Positions 18,676 through 26,912 of a stretch of DNA of 64,000 nucleotides are shown piece after piece. The translations under genes were made by a program, and so were the position numbers. How positions within the stretch are numbered: position 1 is the stretch's first letter; every line of letters starts with the position of its first letter. The DNA is taken from positions 674,431-738,430 of the forward strand of contig OKQS01000001.1 in assembly GCA_900290095.1 (NCBI GenBank), in the 5' to 3' direction. The notes below the pieces were generated by a model, which did no database searches, had not been told where the DNA came from, and worked only from the letters and a program-made list of their open reading frames with translations. This DNA comes from Khoudiadiopia massiliensis (lineage in GTDB: Bacteria > Bacillota > Clostridia > Tissierellales > Peptoniphilaceae).

Positions 18676-19002
18676 TTAAAGCCTGAACATCTGGTCAATG
18701 TCAAGTTGGAAAACCGTGGCTCCCCCCACTTCAACCTCTACAGGTATGCTGGGATAAAGACCCGGGTCAATCTGAGTTGACATCATCGGTGTGATGGTTT
18801 TTCTTCTCGAGCAGTTCTGCTCAATGATTCCGAGAGCTGTGGGAATTTCTTCATCTTCAACTCCCATTAAAAGTGTGGTATTGCCCCTTTTAAGAAAGCC
18901 TCCGGTTGTTGAGAGTTCCGTTACCCTGAAAGAGTGGTCCAGGAGCTCCTCCATCAAATTTGCTGCATCTCCGTCCTGAACTATGCAAATTAAAAGTTTC
19001 AT
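18676..19002 (-). CDS. pstA: Cyclic-di-AMP receptor PstA/DarA (YaaQ, DUF970)
   Basis: 108 residues of the PII-like family, starting MKLLICIVQDGDAANLMEEL with the TTGGFLKRGNTTLLMGVEDE segment typical of PstA. It binds c-di-AMP as a trimer; its downstream target is not settled. The chosen ATG at 19002 has AGGAG six bases upstream and overlaps the tmk stop (ATGA). A longer N-terminus from 19041 is not supported by the family. Confidence 0.95.
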   Translation of the reverse strand: MKLLICIVQDGDAANLMEELLDHSFRVTELSTTGGFLKRGNTTLLMGVEDEEIPTALGIIEQNCSRRKTITPMMSTQIDPGLYPSIPVEVEVGGATVFQLDIDQMFRL

Positions 19003-19625
19003 ATTTTCTCCTTTAAGAGTTTTAATACTTCCTGCCAGCAATCCTCAATTACATCTTGGCTGTCTTGCATGGCGTCAATTCTTTTGACATTTTTAGCATA
19101 TTTAAAAGACTCATTAAAACCTTGGGAAATTTTGCTGAAAAACTCTTCCCCTGAGGCCTCCAACCTGTCGGCCTCTTTCTGTTTCTTCTTTCTTTCCAAA
19201 AGGTCAATGGGGTTGGCTTCAAGATAGAGGACAAGATCGGGTTCATAGCCCTTGGTGGCGAAATAGTTGATTTTATAGATTTCTTCCAAGCCAAGTCCCC
19301 TGCCGCAACCCTGATAAGCCAATGATGAGAGGGTATAGCGCTCTGTAAAAACGTTTTTTCCCTCCTCAATCATAGGGCGGATCAGGCGGCTTGTGTGCTG
19401 GGCCCTGGCTGCTGCATATAGCAAAGCTTCGCAGCGAAAATCCATATCCTCATTATCCTTGTCCAGAAGGATGTCCCTGATCTTTTCTCCGATGCTTGTT
19501 CCACCCGGCTCCCGGGTGAAATACATATCTATTCCCGCTTCTTCGAACTTCTTTTTAAGCCCGTCGACAACAGTTGTTTTTCCTGACCCGTCAGATCCCT
19601 CAAGGTCAATAAATATTCCCCTCAT
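18999..19625 (-). CDS. tmk: Thymidylate kinase
   Basis: 208 residues. P-loop GSDGSGKTT near residue 10, TREPGGTSIGEKIR near 36 and the FTERYTLSSLAYQGCGRGL region near 90. It phosphorylates dTMP to dTDP. Second to last of the housekeeping genes before pstA; 11 nt separate it from the nadE stop. Confidence 0.97.
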   Translation of the reverse strand: MRGIFIDLEGSDGSGKTTVVDGLKKKFEEAGIDMYFTREPGGTSIGEKIRDILLDKDNEDMDFRCEALLYAAARAQHTSRLIRPMIEEGKNVFTERYTLSSLAYQGCGRGLGLEEIYKINYFATKGYEPDLVLYLEANPIDLLERKKKQKEADRLEASGEEFFSKISQGFNESFKYAKNVKRIDAMQDSQDVIEDCWQEVLKLLKEKI

Positions 19626-19636
19626 AAAAATCTCCT

Positions 19637-21481
19637 CTAGTTCCTATATTTTATCATAAGCCTGTCAATTTCCTTGATATAAATTGCGGATCCGACATCC
19701 GAGGGCATCTTTAAGCCTGTCCTCGGGGACAGGGATATATCAAATACACCGGGTCCGTCCGGCGAGCATGAGCGTTTGAATTGGTTGGTAAAAAATCTTG
19801 AAAAAAAGATCCTCATGACCCTCAGCAATTCTGAGCACTTTCTTTCAGGGAAGGCTTTCCTGCCGATGCTTAACAGTTTTTCAGGCTCATAGCCGTACTT
19901 CATAAAATAATAGAGGTAGAAGTCGTGGAGGTCATAGGGGCCGATTATGGCCTCAGTCTCCTGGCTTATTTTCCCGTCTTTAGGGGGTAAAAGTTCCGGC
20001 GATACCGGCGTTTCTACTATATCCGTCAAAATGTCATAAAGGTCGGGCATTTTTTTAGCCTCATATCTAAGCAATTCCCGGCCCAGGCTCTTCACAATAT
20101 TGCAATTTACGGCATAGGATGACATATGGTCCCCATTGTATGTTGCCCATCCCAGGGCAATTTCCGACATATCCCCGGTTCCCACCACTATTCCGCCATA
20201 AAGATTTGAAAGATCAAAGAGTATCTGGGTTCTCTCCCTGGCTTGGGCATTTTCAAAGGCCACCGACCTGTCTCCTTTTTGAAGGCCTATGTCCAGAAAA
20301 TGCGGGACCAAGGCCCTTTCCAGGTCGATTTCTCTGAAATCCGTTTTCAGTTTCTCAGCCAGAATTTTCGCATTGGACCGGGTCCTCTTTCCTGTTCCGT
20401 AGGAGGGCATGGATACGGTGTGAATTTTTTCCGGCCCCAGGCCCATCAGGTCATAGGCCCTCTTGATAACCAGTAGAGCCAGACAGGAATCCAAGCCTCC
20501 GGAAAGGCCAAGCCAGGCATCCTTGGCTCCTATTGACTTCATCCTCTGCATCAGGCCCCTGGATTGGATTCTCAGTATCTCCTCAAGTCCCTGATCATCT
20601 TTAGGGATAAATGGCCTTGGATCAGTCTCAGCTTGGTCCTCTTTTAGCAACTTTTCTATTTCAGGAAGATTGGCCGATCTCCTATTTTCTCTATCAGCCT
20701 CGAATTCCAGGCAGGCCCTGATATGGCCCGACCAGGTCTCCGGGTCTTTTTCAGCTACAAGACTGCCGTCATAAGAGATCAGGCATTGGCCCGAATAAAC
20801 ATGGTCACCGCTTGATTCTCCCTCGCCCGCCGATGCCAGGATTATTGCCCTTCCCCCAAGACTCAGTTTGTTCAATTTTTCTATGTTGTCCCTTCTGAGC
20901 CCGGACCGGTCGGCCTGGGCAAGGGGCATTAAAAGAATATCAATGTTCTTGTCATGCAGATCTTTGATATTGGCAGCTGAAAAATAGTCCCGGGGAGTCT
21001 CCATTGAAAGCCCTATCCTGAGACCTTCATAATCCAGGACCAATCTTTGTGCAGGAATAATTTCGCTTTCCCGGCAATTTTCATCTCCGGAGCCCGGCTT
21101 TATTATCAGCTCTTGGCAACGATCACAGTTGTGTTCGTCCTGCTTGTAGGCTATTGCCTGGACAGATCCTCTATAAACTGCAGCTTGGGCCGGAAGGACC
21201 CTGTCCCCAACCTTGATTGGCAATCCGACAAAATACAGGATATTGAGATTTGCAGTCTTTTCCGCCAGGCCTTCAAGGGCTTCCTTGGACTTCCTGAGTA
21301 GGAGGTCCTTGTCTGCCATATCCCCCAAAGAAGCTCCACATAAAGACATGGCCGGAAAGATGGCCAATTGCCCACCCTCCCCGGAGATTTTCTCCAAAAA
21401 GGTAAGGGCCCTTTCCATATTCTTATCTGGTTGATTCAAGGCTATAGCAGGCGAGGCTGCTGTAACATTTATTTTTATCAT
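19637..21481 (-). CDS. nadE: NAD+ synthase with degenerate glutaminase domain
   Basis: About 614 residues in the two-domain layout of glutamine-dependent NAD+ synthases. The C-terminal synthetase domain is intact: the PP-loop SGGLDS lies at 327-332, and GTGDMSEIALGWATYNGDH is the substrate loop. It amidates deamido-NAD. The N-terminal nitrilase-type domain aligns along its length but lacks catalytic residues. FPAM has Ala44 where the family has Glu (FPEL). IGLSMETP has Glu161 where the family has the nucleophilic Cys (EICEDLW). Lys113 may be the remaining catalytic Lys. It may therefore use free ammonia. The start was set at MIKINV to match the family; an ATG 15 nt upstream is possible. The stop is TAG. 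Confidence 0.88.
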   Translation of the reverse strand: MIKINVTAASPAIALNQPDKNMERALTFLEKISGEGGQLAIFPAMSLCGASLGDMADKDLLLRKSKEALEGLAEKTANLNILYFVGLPIKVGDRVLPAQAAVYRGSVQAIAYKQDEHNCDRCQELIIKPGSGDENCRESEIIPAQRLVLDYEGLRIGLSMETPRDYFSAANIKDLHDKNIDILLMPLAQADRSGLRRDNIEKLNKLSLGGRAIILASAGEGESSGDHVYSGQCLISYDGSLVAEKDPETWSGHIRACLEFEADRENRRSANLPEIEKLLKEDQAETDPRPFIPKDDQGLEEILRIQSRGLMQRMKSIGAKDAWLGLSGGLDSCLALLVIKRAYDLMGLGPEKIHTVSMPSYGTGKRTRSNAKILAEKLKTDFREIDLERALVPHFLDIGLQKGDRSVAFENAQARERTQILFDLSNLYGGIVVGTGDMSEIALGWATYNGDHMSSYAVNCNIVKSLGRELLRYEAKKMPDLYDILTDIVETPVSPELLPPKDGKISQETEAIIGPYDLHDFYLYYFMKYGYEPEKLLSIGRKAFPERKCSELLRVMRIFFSRFFTNQFKRSCSPDGPGVFDISLSPRTGLKMPSDVGSAIYIKEIDRLMIKYRN

Positions 21482-21526
21482 TTTTTCTCTTTCCATAGGT
21501 ATAATTTTGCCTTAATTCCCATCCGC

Positions 21527-22102
21527 CTATTGGGAAGCTTCCGTTGAGAGAACAAATACATATAGCCAGCCTTCAAGGGTTTCTCCGCCCTGTATGCTGA
21601 TCTCCCCTTTTACCCAGATGGCATCATCCACTTCTTCGGATTCTTTGACGTAAATCTTGCTGCCCTGGGTTGCCGAGGCTAAAATCGGGTTACTTGTGCC
21701 CGGGCCTGACCTTACATTTGAGGCTTCCTTCACTGTAAATGTTTTTCCTATCCAGCTGTCGGCCTTGCGGTAGTCGCCATTGCCTTCAACCAGGACTTTG
21801 ACCTTGCCTTCTCCTTGGCCTGTGGACTCTTTTGACCCTTCACCTTTGCCGGCCTTCTCTCCCTTCTTATCGGCTTTTCCGCCTTTTTTGGCATCCGAAG
21901 TCTGACTGTGTTTATCCTCCGAAACCGCGACCCCGTTTTTCCTTGAGCCCACGCTGCTTATAAATTGGAGGGTGACAAGCCAAATAAGGATTAATATGGC
22001 TGCGACTGTGAAGATCGCCACTATCCCGGAGTTGGCTTTTCTGCTCGGTTTCCTTCTATTTACCACATTTCTGTTCATATTTTCTTTATACATATTGGAC
22101 AC
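21527..22102 (-). CDS. Membrane-anchored SH3b-domain protein
   Basis: 191 residues. A short basic cytoplasmic N-terminus is followed by one transmembrane helix (about 28-50: IVAIFTVAAILILIWLVTL), a Lys/Gly-rich linker (KKGGKADKKGEKAGKGEG) and a bacterial SH3 domain with the ASNVRSGPGTSNPILA signature. The SH3b domain should face the cell wall. Probable first gene of the nadE-tmk-pstA-holB-ricT operon, with 30 nt before nadE (45 nt to the start chosen there). Function is not known. Confidence 0.85.
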   Translation of the reverse strand: MSNMYKENMNRNVVNRRKPSRKANSGIVAIFTVAAILILIWLVTLQFISSVGSRKNGVAVSEDKHSQTSDAKKGGKADKKGEKAGKGEGSKESTGQGEGKVKVLVEGNGDYRKADSWIGKTFTVKEASNVRSGPGTSNPILASATQGSKIYVKESEEVDDAIWVKGEISIQGGETLEGWLYVFVLSTEASQ

Positions 22103-22137
22103 TCCTTATATGCTTCTTTTCAATCAATATTAACACA

Positions 22138-22146
22138 ATTATACCA
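22138..22146 (-). promoter_or_regulatory. Extended -10 promoter of the SH3b-nadE operon
   Basis: Minus strand TGGTATAAT, a consensus extended -10, about 35 nt upstream of the SH3b gene start. No convincing -35 is seen. Confidence 0.4.
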
Positions 22147-22247
22147 GGCCGATATATCAAATACATGGCTAAAAACGTGATATACTTGTTTGAGAACGAT
22201 TTCATATTTGTGGGTTGTATTCTAAGCATAAGGCAGGGAGGCTATAT

Positions 22248-24389
22248 ATGGAGGAAAAGTTCATACAAGACGCATTGGACAATATACTGGATATTGATCC
22301 CTGGTTGGCCGATTATTCCAGTGACTTGGAACTGAGGCAACGCAATTATTTAAATAAAAAACGTGATCTTCTCAACGGAGTTGGGAGTTTGAGTGAATTC
22401 GCCAACGGCCATAACTACTATGGCTTCCACAGGACCGAGACAGGCTGGATCTACAGAGAGTGGGCTCCGGCAGCCGGCCACCTTTTCCTGGTCGGGGACT
22501 TCAACAATTGGCAGCCTTACAGCCATCCCCTTCAGCCCATAGGCAATGGAGACTGGGTCATTGAACTTGATGGCAAGGATGCTTTAAAACACGGCCAGAA
22601 AATCAAGGTCTTAGTCCAGTCCCATGGATCCGACCACTATAAAATCCCTCTGTACATAAAAAAAGTTATGCAGGAGCATTATGAAAACGGCTCTTACGGC
22701 TGGGTTGGTATAATATGGGATCCTGAGGAGGAATATGAGTGGAAGAATGATGATTTTCGCCAGAAAAAAGTCCATAATCCATTAATATATGAGGCCCACG
22801 TAGGAATAGCCCAGGAAGAAGGCAGGGTTTCCAATTTCAGACAATTTGCGGACTTAACCCTTCCACGCATAGCTGAGGACGGCTACACTGCTGTCCAGCT
22901 CATGGCCATCATGCAGCACCCATATTACGGATCCTTCGGCTACCATGTCAGCAACTTCTTTGCCGTTTCTTCATGGTTCGGGACTCCTGATGATTTTAAA
23001 TATTTGGTCGATAAGGCCCACTCCATGGGTCTTGCGGTTTATATGGACTTGGTCCATTCCCATGCTGTTAAGAATGAAAACGAGGGTATAGCCTTCTTTG
23101 ACGGAAGCCAGGAGCAGTTTTTCATGCCCGGTGAAAGCGGCTACCACAGTGCCTGGGATTCAATGTGCTTTAACTATGGGAAAAATGATGTTATCCACTT
23201 TTTGCTCTCCTCCCTTAAATACTGGCTTGAGGAATACCACCTTGACGGCTTCAGGTTTGACGGGGTAACTTCCATGCTTTACTGGGACCATGGCCTGGGA
23301 ACCAATTTCACGGACTATAAAAAGTACTTCTCTCTCAATACTAATACCGATGCTGTCACATATCTGACCCTGGCATCGGAACTGGTTCATGAGCTCAACC
23401 CCAATGCGGTTTTGATAGCGGAAGACATGTCCGGCATGCCCGGGCTTTGCCTGCCTATATCAAGCTGCGGCATAGGATTCGACTTCAGGCTGTCCATGGG
23501 CATCCCGGATTTCTGGATAAAAAACATGAAAAAAGACGATCATGACTGGAATATTTATGAGATCTACCACGAGCTGACAACCCACCGTCCCAACGAAAAG
23601 AGGATTGCCTATGCCGAAAGCCACGACCAGGCTCTTGTCGGGGATAAGACCCTCTTCTTCTGGCTGGCTGATGCCCAGGCCTATTGGCACATGAGCAAGA
23701 ACGATGACAATTATATTGTTGAGAGGGCCATAGCCCTCCACAAAATGATCAGGTTTATAACCCTTACCACGGGAGCTGACGGCTATCTGAACTTTATAGG
23801 CAATGAGTTCGGCCATCCCGAGTGGGTGGACTTCCCCAGACAGGAAAACGGCTGGTCCTTCCACTATGCCAGGAGACAATGGCACCTGGCTGATGACACT
23901 TCACTCAAGTATGAGTACCTGCTGAATTTTGACAATGCAATGATAGATTTCTGCAAACACGACAATATCATGGGCCCGGGCGGCATGCAGGTTCTTTATC
24001 TTGATCAGCCTGAAAAAATCATAGCCTACAGAAAAAACAACTATATATTCCTTTACAATTTCCACCCTACAGATTCCTATGAGGGCTTCCAGTTGCCCAT
24101 CCACCAGGACGGGACCTATCAGGTTGTCTTCAGCAGCGATGATCCTGAGTTCGGAGGCTACGGAAGGATTGACAAGGACTATAAATATGTGACTGAAAGG
24201 CTTTCACAAAATGACTATTCCAACGGGATAAAAATATACAGCCCGGCAAGGACAGTCATGGTTCTTAAAAAGGTTAAAAATACCGGTGGCAAAAAGGCTT
24301 CCGGTGACGCCGTTGACCAAATGGTCCTGGCGGAAGAAAAGGCTCGGAGGGCCCTACTGCTAAAGAAAATGGAGATAGATGTGGATTAA
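22248..24389 (+). CDS. glgB: 1,4-alpha-glucan branching enzyme, eukaryote-like GH13_8 type
   Basis: 713 residues. A CBM48-like domain (YREWAPAAGHLFLVGDFNNW) is followed by a GH13 barrel. All four regions are present: MDLVHSHA, GFRFDGVTSM with the nucleophile Asp, IAEDMSG with the acid/base Glu, and YAESHDQ. Segments such as GYHSAWDSMCFNYG and WLEEYHLDGFRFDG match the eukaryotic GBE1 subfamily more than classical bacterial GlgB. It makes alpha-1,6 branches in glycogen-like polymers. It stands alone on the plus strand with no glgA, glgC or glgP in the window. ATG at 22248 has a GGGAGG site; the in-frame ATG at 22215 has none. Confidence 0.93.
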   Translation: MEEKFIQDALDNILDIDPWLADYSSDLELRQRNYLNKKRDLLNGVGSLSEFANGHNYYGFHRTETGWIYREWAPAAGHLFLVGDFNNWQPYSHPLQPIGNGDWVIELDGKDALKHGQKIKVLVQSHGSDHYKIPLYIKKVMQEHYENGSYGWVGIIWDPEEEYEWKNDDFRQKKVHNPLIYEAHVGIAQEEGRVSNFRQFADLTLPRIAEDGYTAVQLMAIMQHPYYGSFGYHVSNFFAVSSWFGTPDDFKYLVDKAHSMGLAVYMDLVHSHAVKNENEGIAFFDGSQEQFFMPGESGYHSAWDSMCFNYGKNDVIHFLLSSLKYWLEEYHLDGFRFDGVTSMLYWDHGLGTNFTDYKKYFSLNTNTDAVTYLTLASELVHELNPNAVLIAEDMSGMPGLCLPISSCGIGFDFRLSMGIPDFWIKNMKKDDHDWNIYEIYHELTTHRPNEKRIAYAESHDQALVGDKTLFFWLADAQAYWHMSKNDDNYIVERAIALHKMIRFITLTTGADGYLNFIGNEFGHPEWVDFPRQENGWSFHYARRQWHLADDTSLKYEYLLNFDNAMIDFCKHDNIMGPGGMQVLYLDQPEKIIAYRKNNYIFLYNFHPTDSYEGFQLPIHQDGTYQVVFSSDDPEFGGYGRIDKDYKYVTERLSQNDYSNGIKIYSPARTVMVLKKVKNTGGKKASGDAVDQMVLAEEKARRALLLKKMEIDVD

Positions 24390-24430
24390 TAGGCCCATCA
24401 CAAATTAGAATTCTACAAGAAATGAAAAAG

Positions 24431-24458
24431 CCCGGCAGGCCATTGACAACCTGCCGGG
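24431..24458. terminator. Bidirectional terminator between glgB and the EF-G-like gene
   Basis: 9-bp GC stem CCCGGCAGG/CCTGCCGGG. TTATTT follows on the plus strand and CTTTTT on the minus strand, serving both convergent genes. Confidence 0.85.
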
Positions 24459-24502
24459 TTATTTAATAGATTCAAAATTCTGGCGTTTCTGACGTAACCC
24501 CT

Positions 24503-26563
24503 CTATTCTTCTTCTTGCTTGGCTTCTTCTATGATCTTGTTGGCAATTTCCATCGGAACATCTTCGTAGCTCTTGAATTCCATGCTGAAGCTGCCCCTGC
24601 CCTGGGTCATTGACCTGAGATCAATCGCATATTCGCACATTTCTGCGAAAGGAGCCTCGGCGTTAACAATTTGATTGCCACTTTCATCCTGCTCCATACC
24701 CAGTATGCGGCCGCGGCGCTTATTTATGTCACCCATAATATCTCCCAGGTAAGCGTCGGGAATTGTGATCTGAACCGTCATGATGGGTTCAAGCAAAACA
24801 GGTTTGGCCTCAGTGACACCCTTCTTGAATGCCAATTGGGCGGCTGTCTTAAATGCCATTTCGTTCGAGTCTACCGGGTGATAGGATCCGTCATAAAGAG
24901 TTGCTTTAAGTCCTGTTACCGGGAAGCCTGCCAATGGTCCCCTATCCAAAGATTCCTCAAGCCCCTTTTCAACAGCCGGGAAATAGTTCTTTGGAACCGA
25001 TCCGCCGAAGACCTCTTCATCAAATTCAAAACCCTCAGCTATGGGCTCAAAGCGAATCCACACATCACCGAACTGTCCGGCTCCGCCGGTCTGCTTCTTA
25101 TGTCTTCCCTGGACCTCTGATTTTCCTCTTATGGTCTCACGGTATGGAATCCTGAGGTCAATCTTATGAACGTTAACTCCATAGTTATTTGCCAATTTGT
25201 TCATCATAGCTTCAAGCTGAACATTGCCAATGCCCCTTATAAGGAGCTGTTTTGTTTCCTGGTTTCTGTCAGGTATGAAGGTAGGATCTTCCTGGGCCAA
25301 CTTGCTCAGAGACGGGCTGAGCTTATCCTCATCATTCTTGCTGTCCGCTTCAATGGCAAAGCTCAGGTTTGACTCGGGCAATTTTATCTGCTTATATTCG
25401 ATCGGGTGCGAGGGATCTGATATTGAATCACCGCTCTCAGTCCTCTCAAGTTTAGCCAGGGCCCCTATATCTCCAGCTGTAATGACATCGGTATCAATCT
25501 GTTTCTTGCCCTGCATGAAATACAGGCCGGCCGACTTCTCGGTTTTATCCTTATTTATATTGTAAATCTCACCCTTGCGCAGCTCGCCGCATAGAACCTT
25601 AACAAAGGATATCTTTCCTATATATGGATCGATTACGGTCTTGAAAACAACACCGCTCAGTGGCTTATCCTTGGACATAACAATGGCATCACCCTCGACC
25701 GGTCTGAATCCTGCATTGGCTCCCGGGCTGTCAGGAGAAGGCACATATTTTACTATAGTGTCCAAAAGCAGGTCAACGCCGCTTCCCATGGTTGCAGAAC
25801 CTGCAATCAGAGGCACTGCGGACCCGTTTAAAACTGCCGCCGTCATTCCTTTTCTTATCTCATCGTCTGTGAATTCCTCACCTGCGAAGTACTTTTCCAT
25901 CAGGTTATCATCAGTCATGGCTATGATTTCAACAATCTCATTGTAGGCCGCTTCCATCTCGGCCACCCTGTTTTCAGGAATTGGGATTTCGGTTGATTTG
26001 TAGCCGTCATACTTGAAGGCTTTCTTATCCATAACATCAATTAAGCCCTCAAAATTCTCTCCTGCTCCTATGGTGAGGACCAGGGGCAATACCTTCTTTC
26101 CGAATTCTATGTGGAGTTCGGAAATTCTGGCATTAAAATCTACATTCGGTTTGTCCATCTTATTCAGAAAAATTATGCGGGGAAGGGAGATCTTTTCTGT
26201 GTAATTCCAATATTTTTCACTGCCAACCTCAATGCCTGCTGAAGCATCTATGACCATCAAGGCCGCCTCGGCAGCTCTCAAGGCTACCAGGACCTGGCTT
26301 TCAAAGTCAAAGTAGCCCGGAGTGTCCAGCAAGTTAATCTTTGTGTTTTTCCATTCGACGGGAAGAAGACTCAAGCTTATTGATATTTTTCTGTTGATTT
26401 CCTCGCGATCAAAATCTGAAACAGTATTGCCATTTTCAACTGTTCCCGGTCTGTCTACTGCTCCGGTTAAGTACAGCATCGATTCCGACAGACTTGTTTT
26501 GCCGGAACCGCTATGCCCGACCAGGGCAAGGTTACGTATATTCTTGCTCTCATACTTCTTCAT
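24503..26563 (-). CDS. Elongation factor G-like translational GTPase (EF-G paralogue)
   Basis: 686 residues with full EF-G domain order. It is not a standard EF-G: G1 is GHSGSGKTS instead of AHIDAGKTT, and switch II reads DTPGYFDF with Tyr84 where EF-G has the catalytic His. G4 is NKMDKP. Domain IV contains GGAGQFGDVWIRFEP. This pattern is that of the EF-G-like (FusA2-type) paralogues of Bacillota and Actinobacteria, whose role is poorly known. A consensus promoter with an overlapping cre-like palindrome lies upstream. The start ATG follows GAGGAGG. Confidence 0.92.
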   Translation of the reverse strand: MKKYESKNIRNLALVGHSGSGKTSLSESMLYLTGAVDRPGTVENGNTVSDFDREEINRKISISLSLLPVEWKNTKINLLDTPGYFDFESQVLVALRAAEAALMVIDASAGIEVGSEKYWNYTEKISLPRIIFLNKMDKPNVDFNARISELHIEFGKKVLPLVLTIGAGENFEGLIDVMDKKAFKYDGYKSTEIPIPENRVAEMEAAYNEIVEIIAMTDDNLMEKYFAGEEFTDDEIRKGMTAAVLNGSAVPLIAGSATMGSGVDLLLDTIVKYVPSPDSPGANAGFRPVEGDAIVMSKDKPLSGVVFKTVIDPYIGKISFVKVLCGELRKGEIYNINKDKTEKSAGLYFMQGKKQIDTDVITAGDIGALAKLERTESGDSISDPSHPIEYKQIKLPESNLSFAIEADSKNDEDKLSPSLSKLAQEDPTFIPDRNQETKQLLIRGIGNVQLEAMMNKLANNYGVNVHKIDLRIPYRETIRGKSEVQGRHKKQTGGAGQFGDVWIRFEPIAEGFEFDEEVFGGSVPKNYFPAVEKGLEESLDRGPLAGFPVTGLKATLYDGSYHPVDSNEMAFKTAAQLAFKKGVTEAKPVLLEPIMTVQITIPDAYLGDIMGDINKRRGRILGMEQDESGNQIVNAEAPFAEMCEYAIDLRSMTQGRGSFSMEFKSYEDVPMEIANKIIEEAKQEEE

Positions 26564-26602
26564 CGTTTCCTCCTCTATTTATATCTTATTTGAGATATAC
26601 TG

Positions 26603-26616
26603 TGTAAACGTTTACT
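26603..26616. promoter_or_regulatory. cre-like (CcpA) operator at the EF-G-like promoter
   Basis: TGTAAACGTTTACT matches the cre consensus TGWAANCGNTNWCA at 13 of 14 positions and contains the perfect 12-bp palindrome GTAAACGTTTAC. It covers the predicted transcription start, the place expected for repression. Another LacI-family regulator is equally possible. Confidence 0.55.
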
Positions 26617-26618
26617 CA

Positions 26619-26647
26619 ATTATAGCAAGCGGACACTTATCGTTCAA
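26619..26647 (-). promoter_or_regulatory. Promoter of the EF-G-like gene
   Basis: Minus strand TTGAAC (26647-26642), 17-bp spacer ending in TGC, and TATAAT (26624-26619): a near-consensus promoter with an extended -10. Confidence 0.7.
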
Positions 26648-26740
26648 GAAATATGACTTTTTATTTTTCTCTAAAAAAAACAAAAAATTTTGCTCTTCTA
26701 CATGCAATTTATGATTTATATGCTATAATAGACACATCGT

Positions 26741-26814
26741 GCAGCATTAGCTCAGATGGATAGAGCGTCCCCCTCCTAAGGGGAAGGCCGGGGGTTCAAC
26801 TCCTCCATGCTGCG
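26741..26814 (+). tRNA. tRNA-Arg (anticodon CCT)
   Basis: 74 nt. Acceptor arms GCAGCAT/ATGCTGC, D arm GCTCAGATGGATAGAGC, anticodon stem TCCCC/GGGGA with loop CTCCTAA giving CCT (reads AGG), T loop TTCAACT, discriminator G. The 3' CCA is not encoded. A TATAAT lies at 26724-26729, 11 nt upstream. Confidence 0.97.
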
Positions 26815-26821
26815 TAATAAG

Positions 26822-26854
26822 AAAATCCGCAGGTTTTAATACCTGCGGATTTTT
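26822..26854 (+). terminator. Terminator of tRNA-Arg(CCT)
   Basis: Stem AAATCCGCAGGT/ACCTGCGGATTT with a short loop and a T-rich tail, 8 nt after the tRNA. Confidence 0.85.
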
Positions 26855-26912
26855 GTTTTCCGGCTGTTTAGGTTTGGTCACATTTATTTTAGAGTCCATT
26901 TATTGTGGGACC

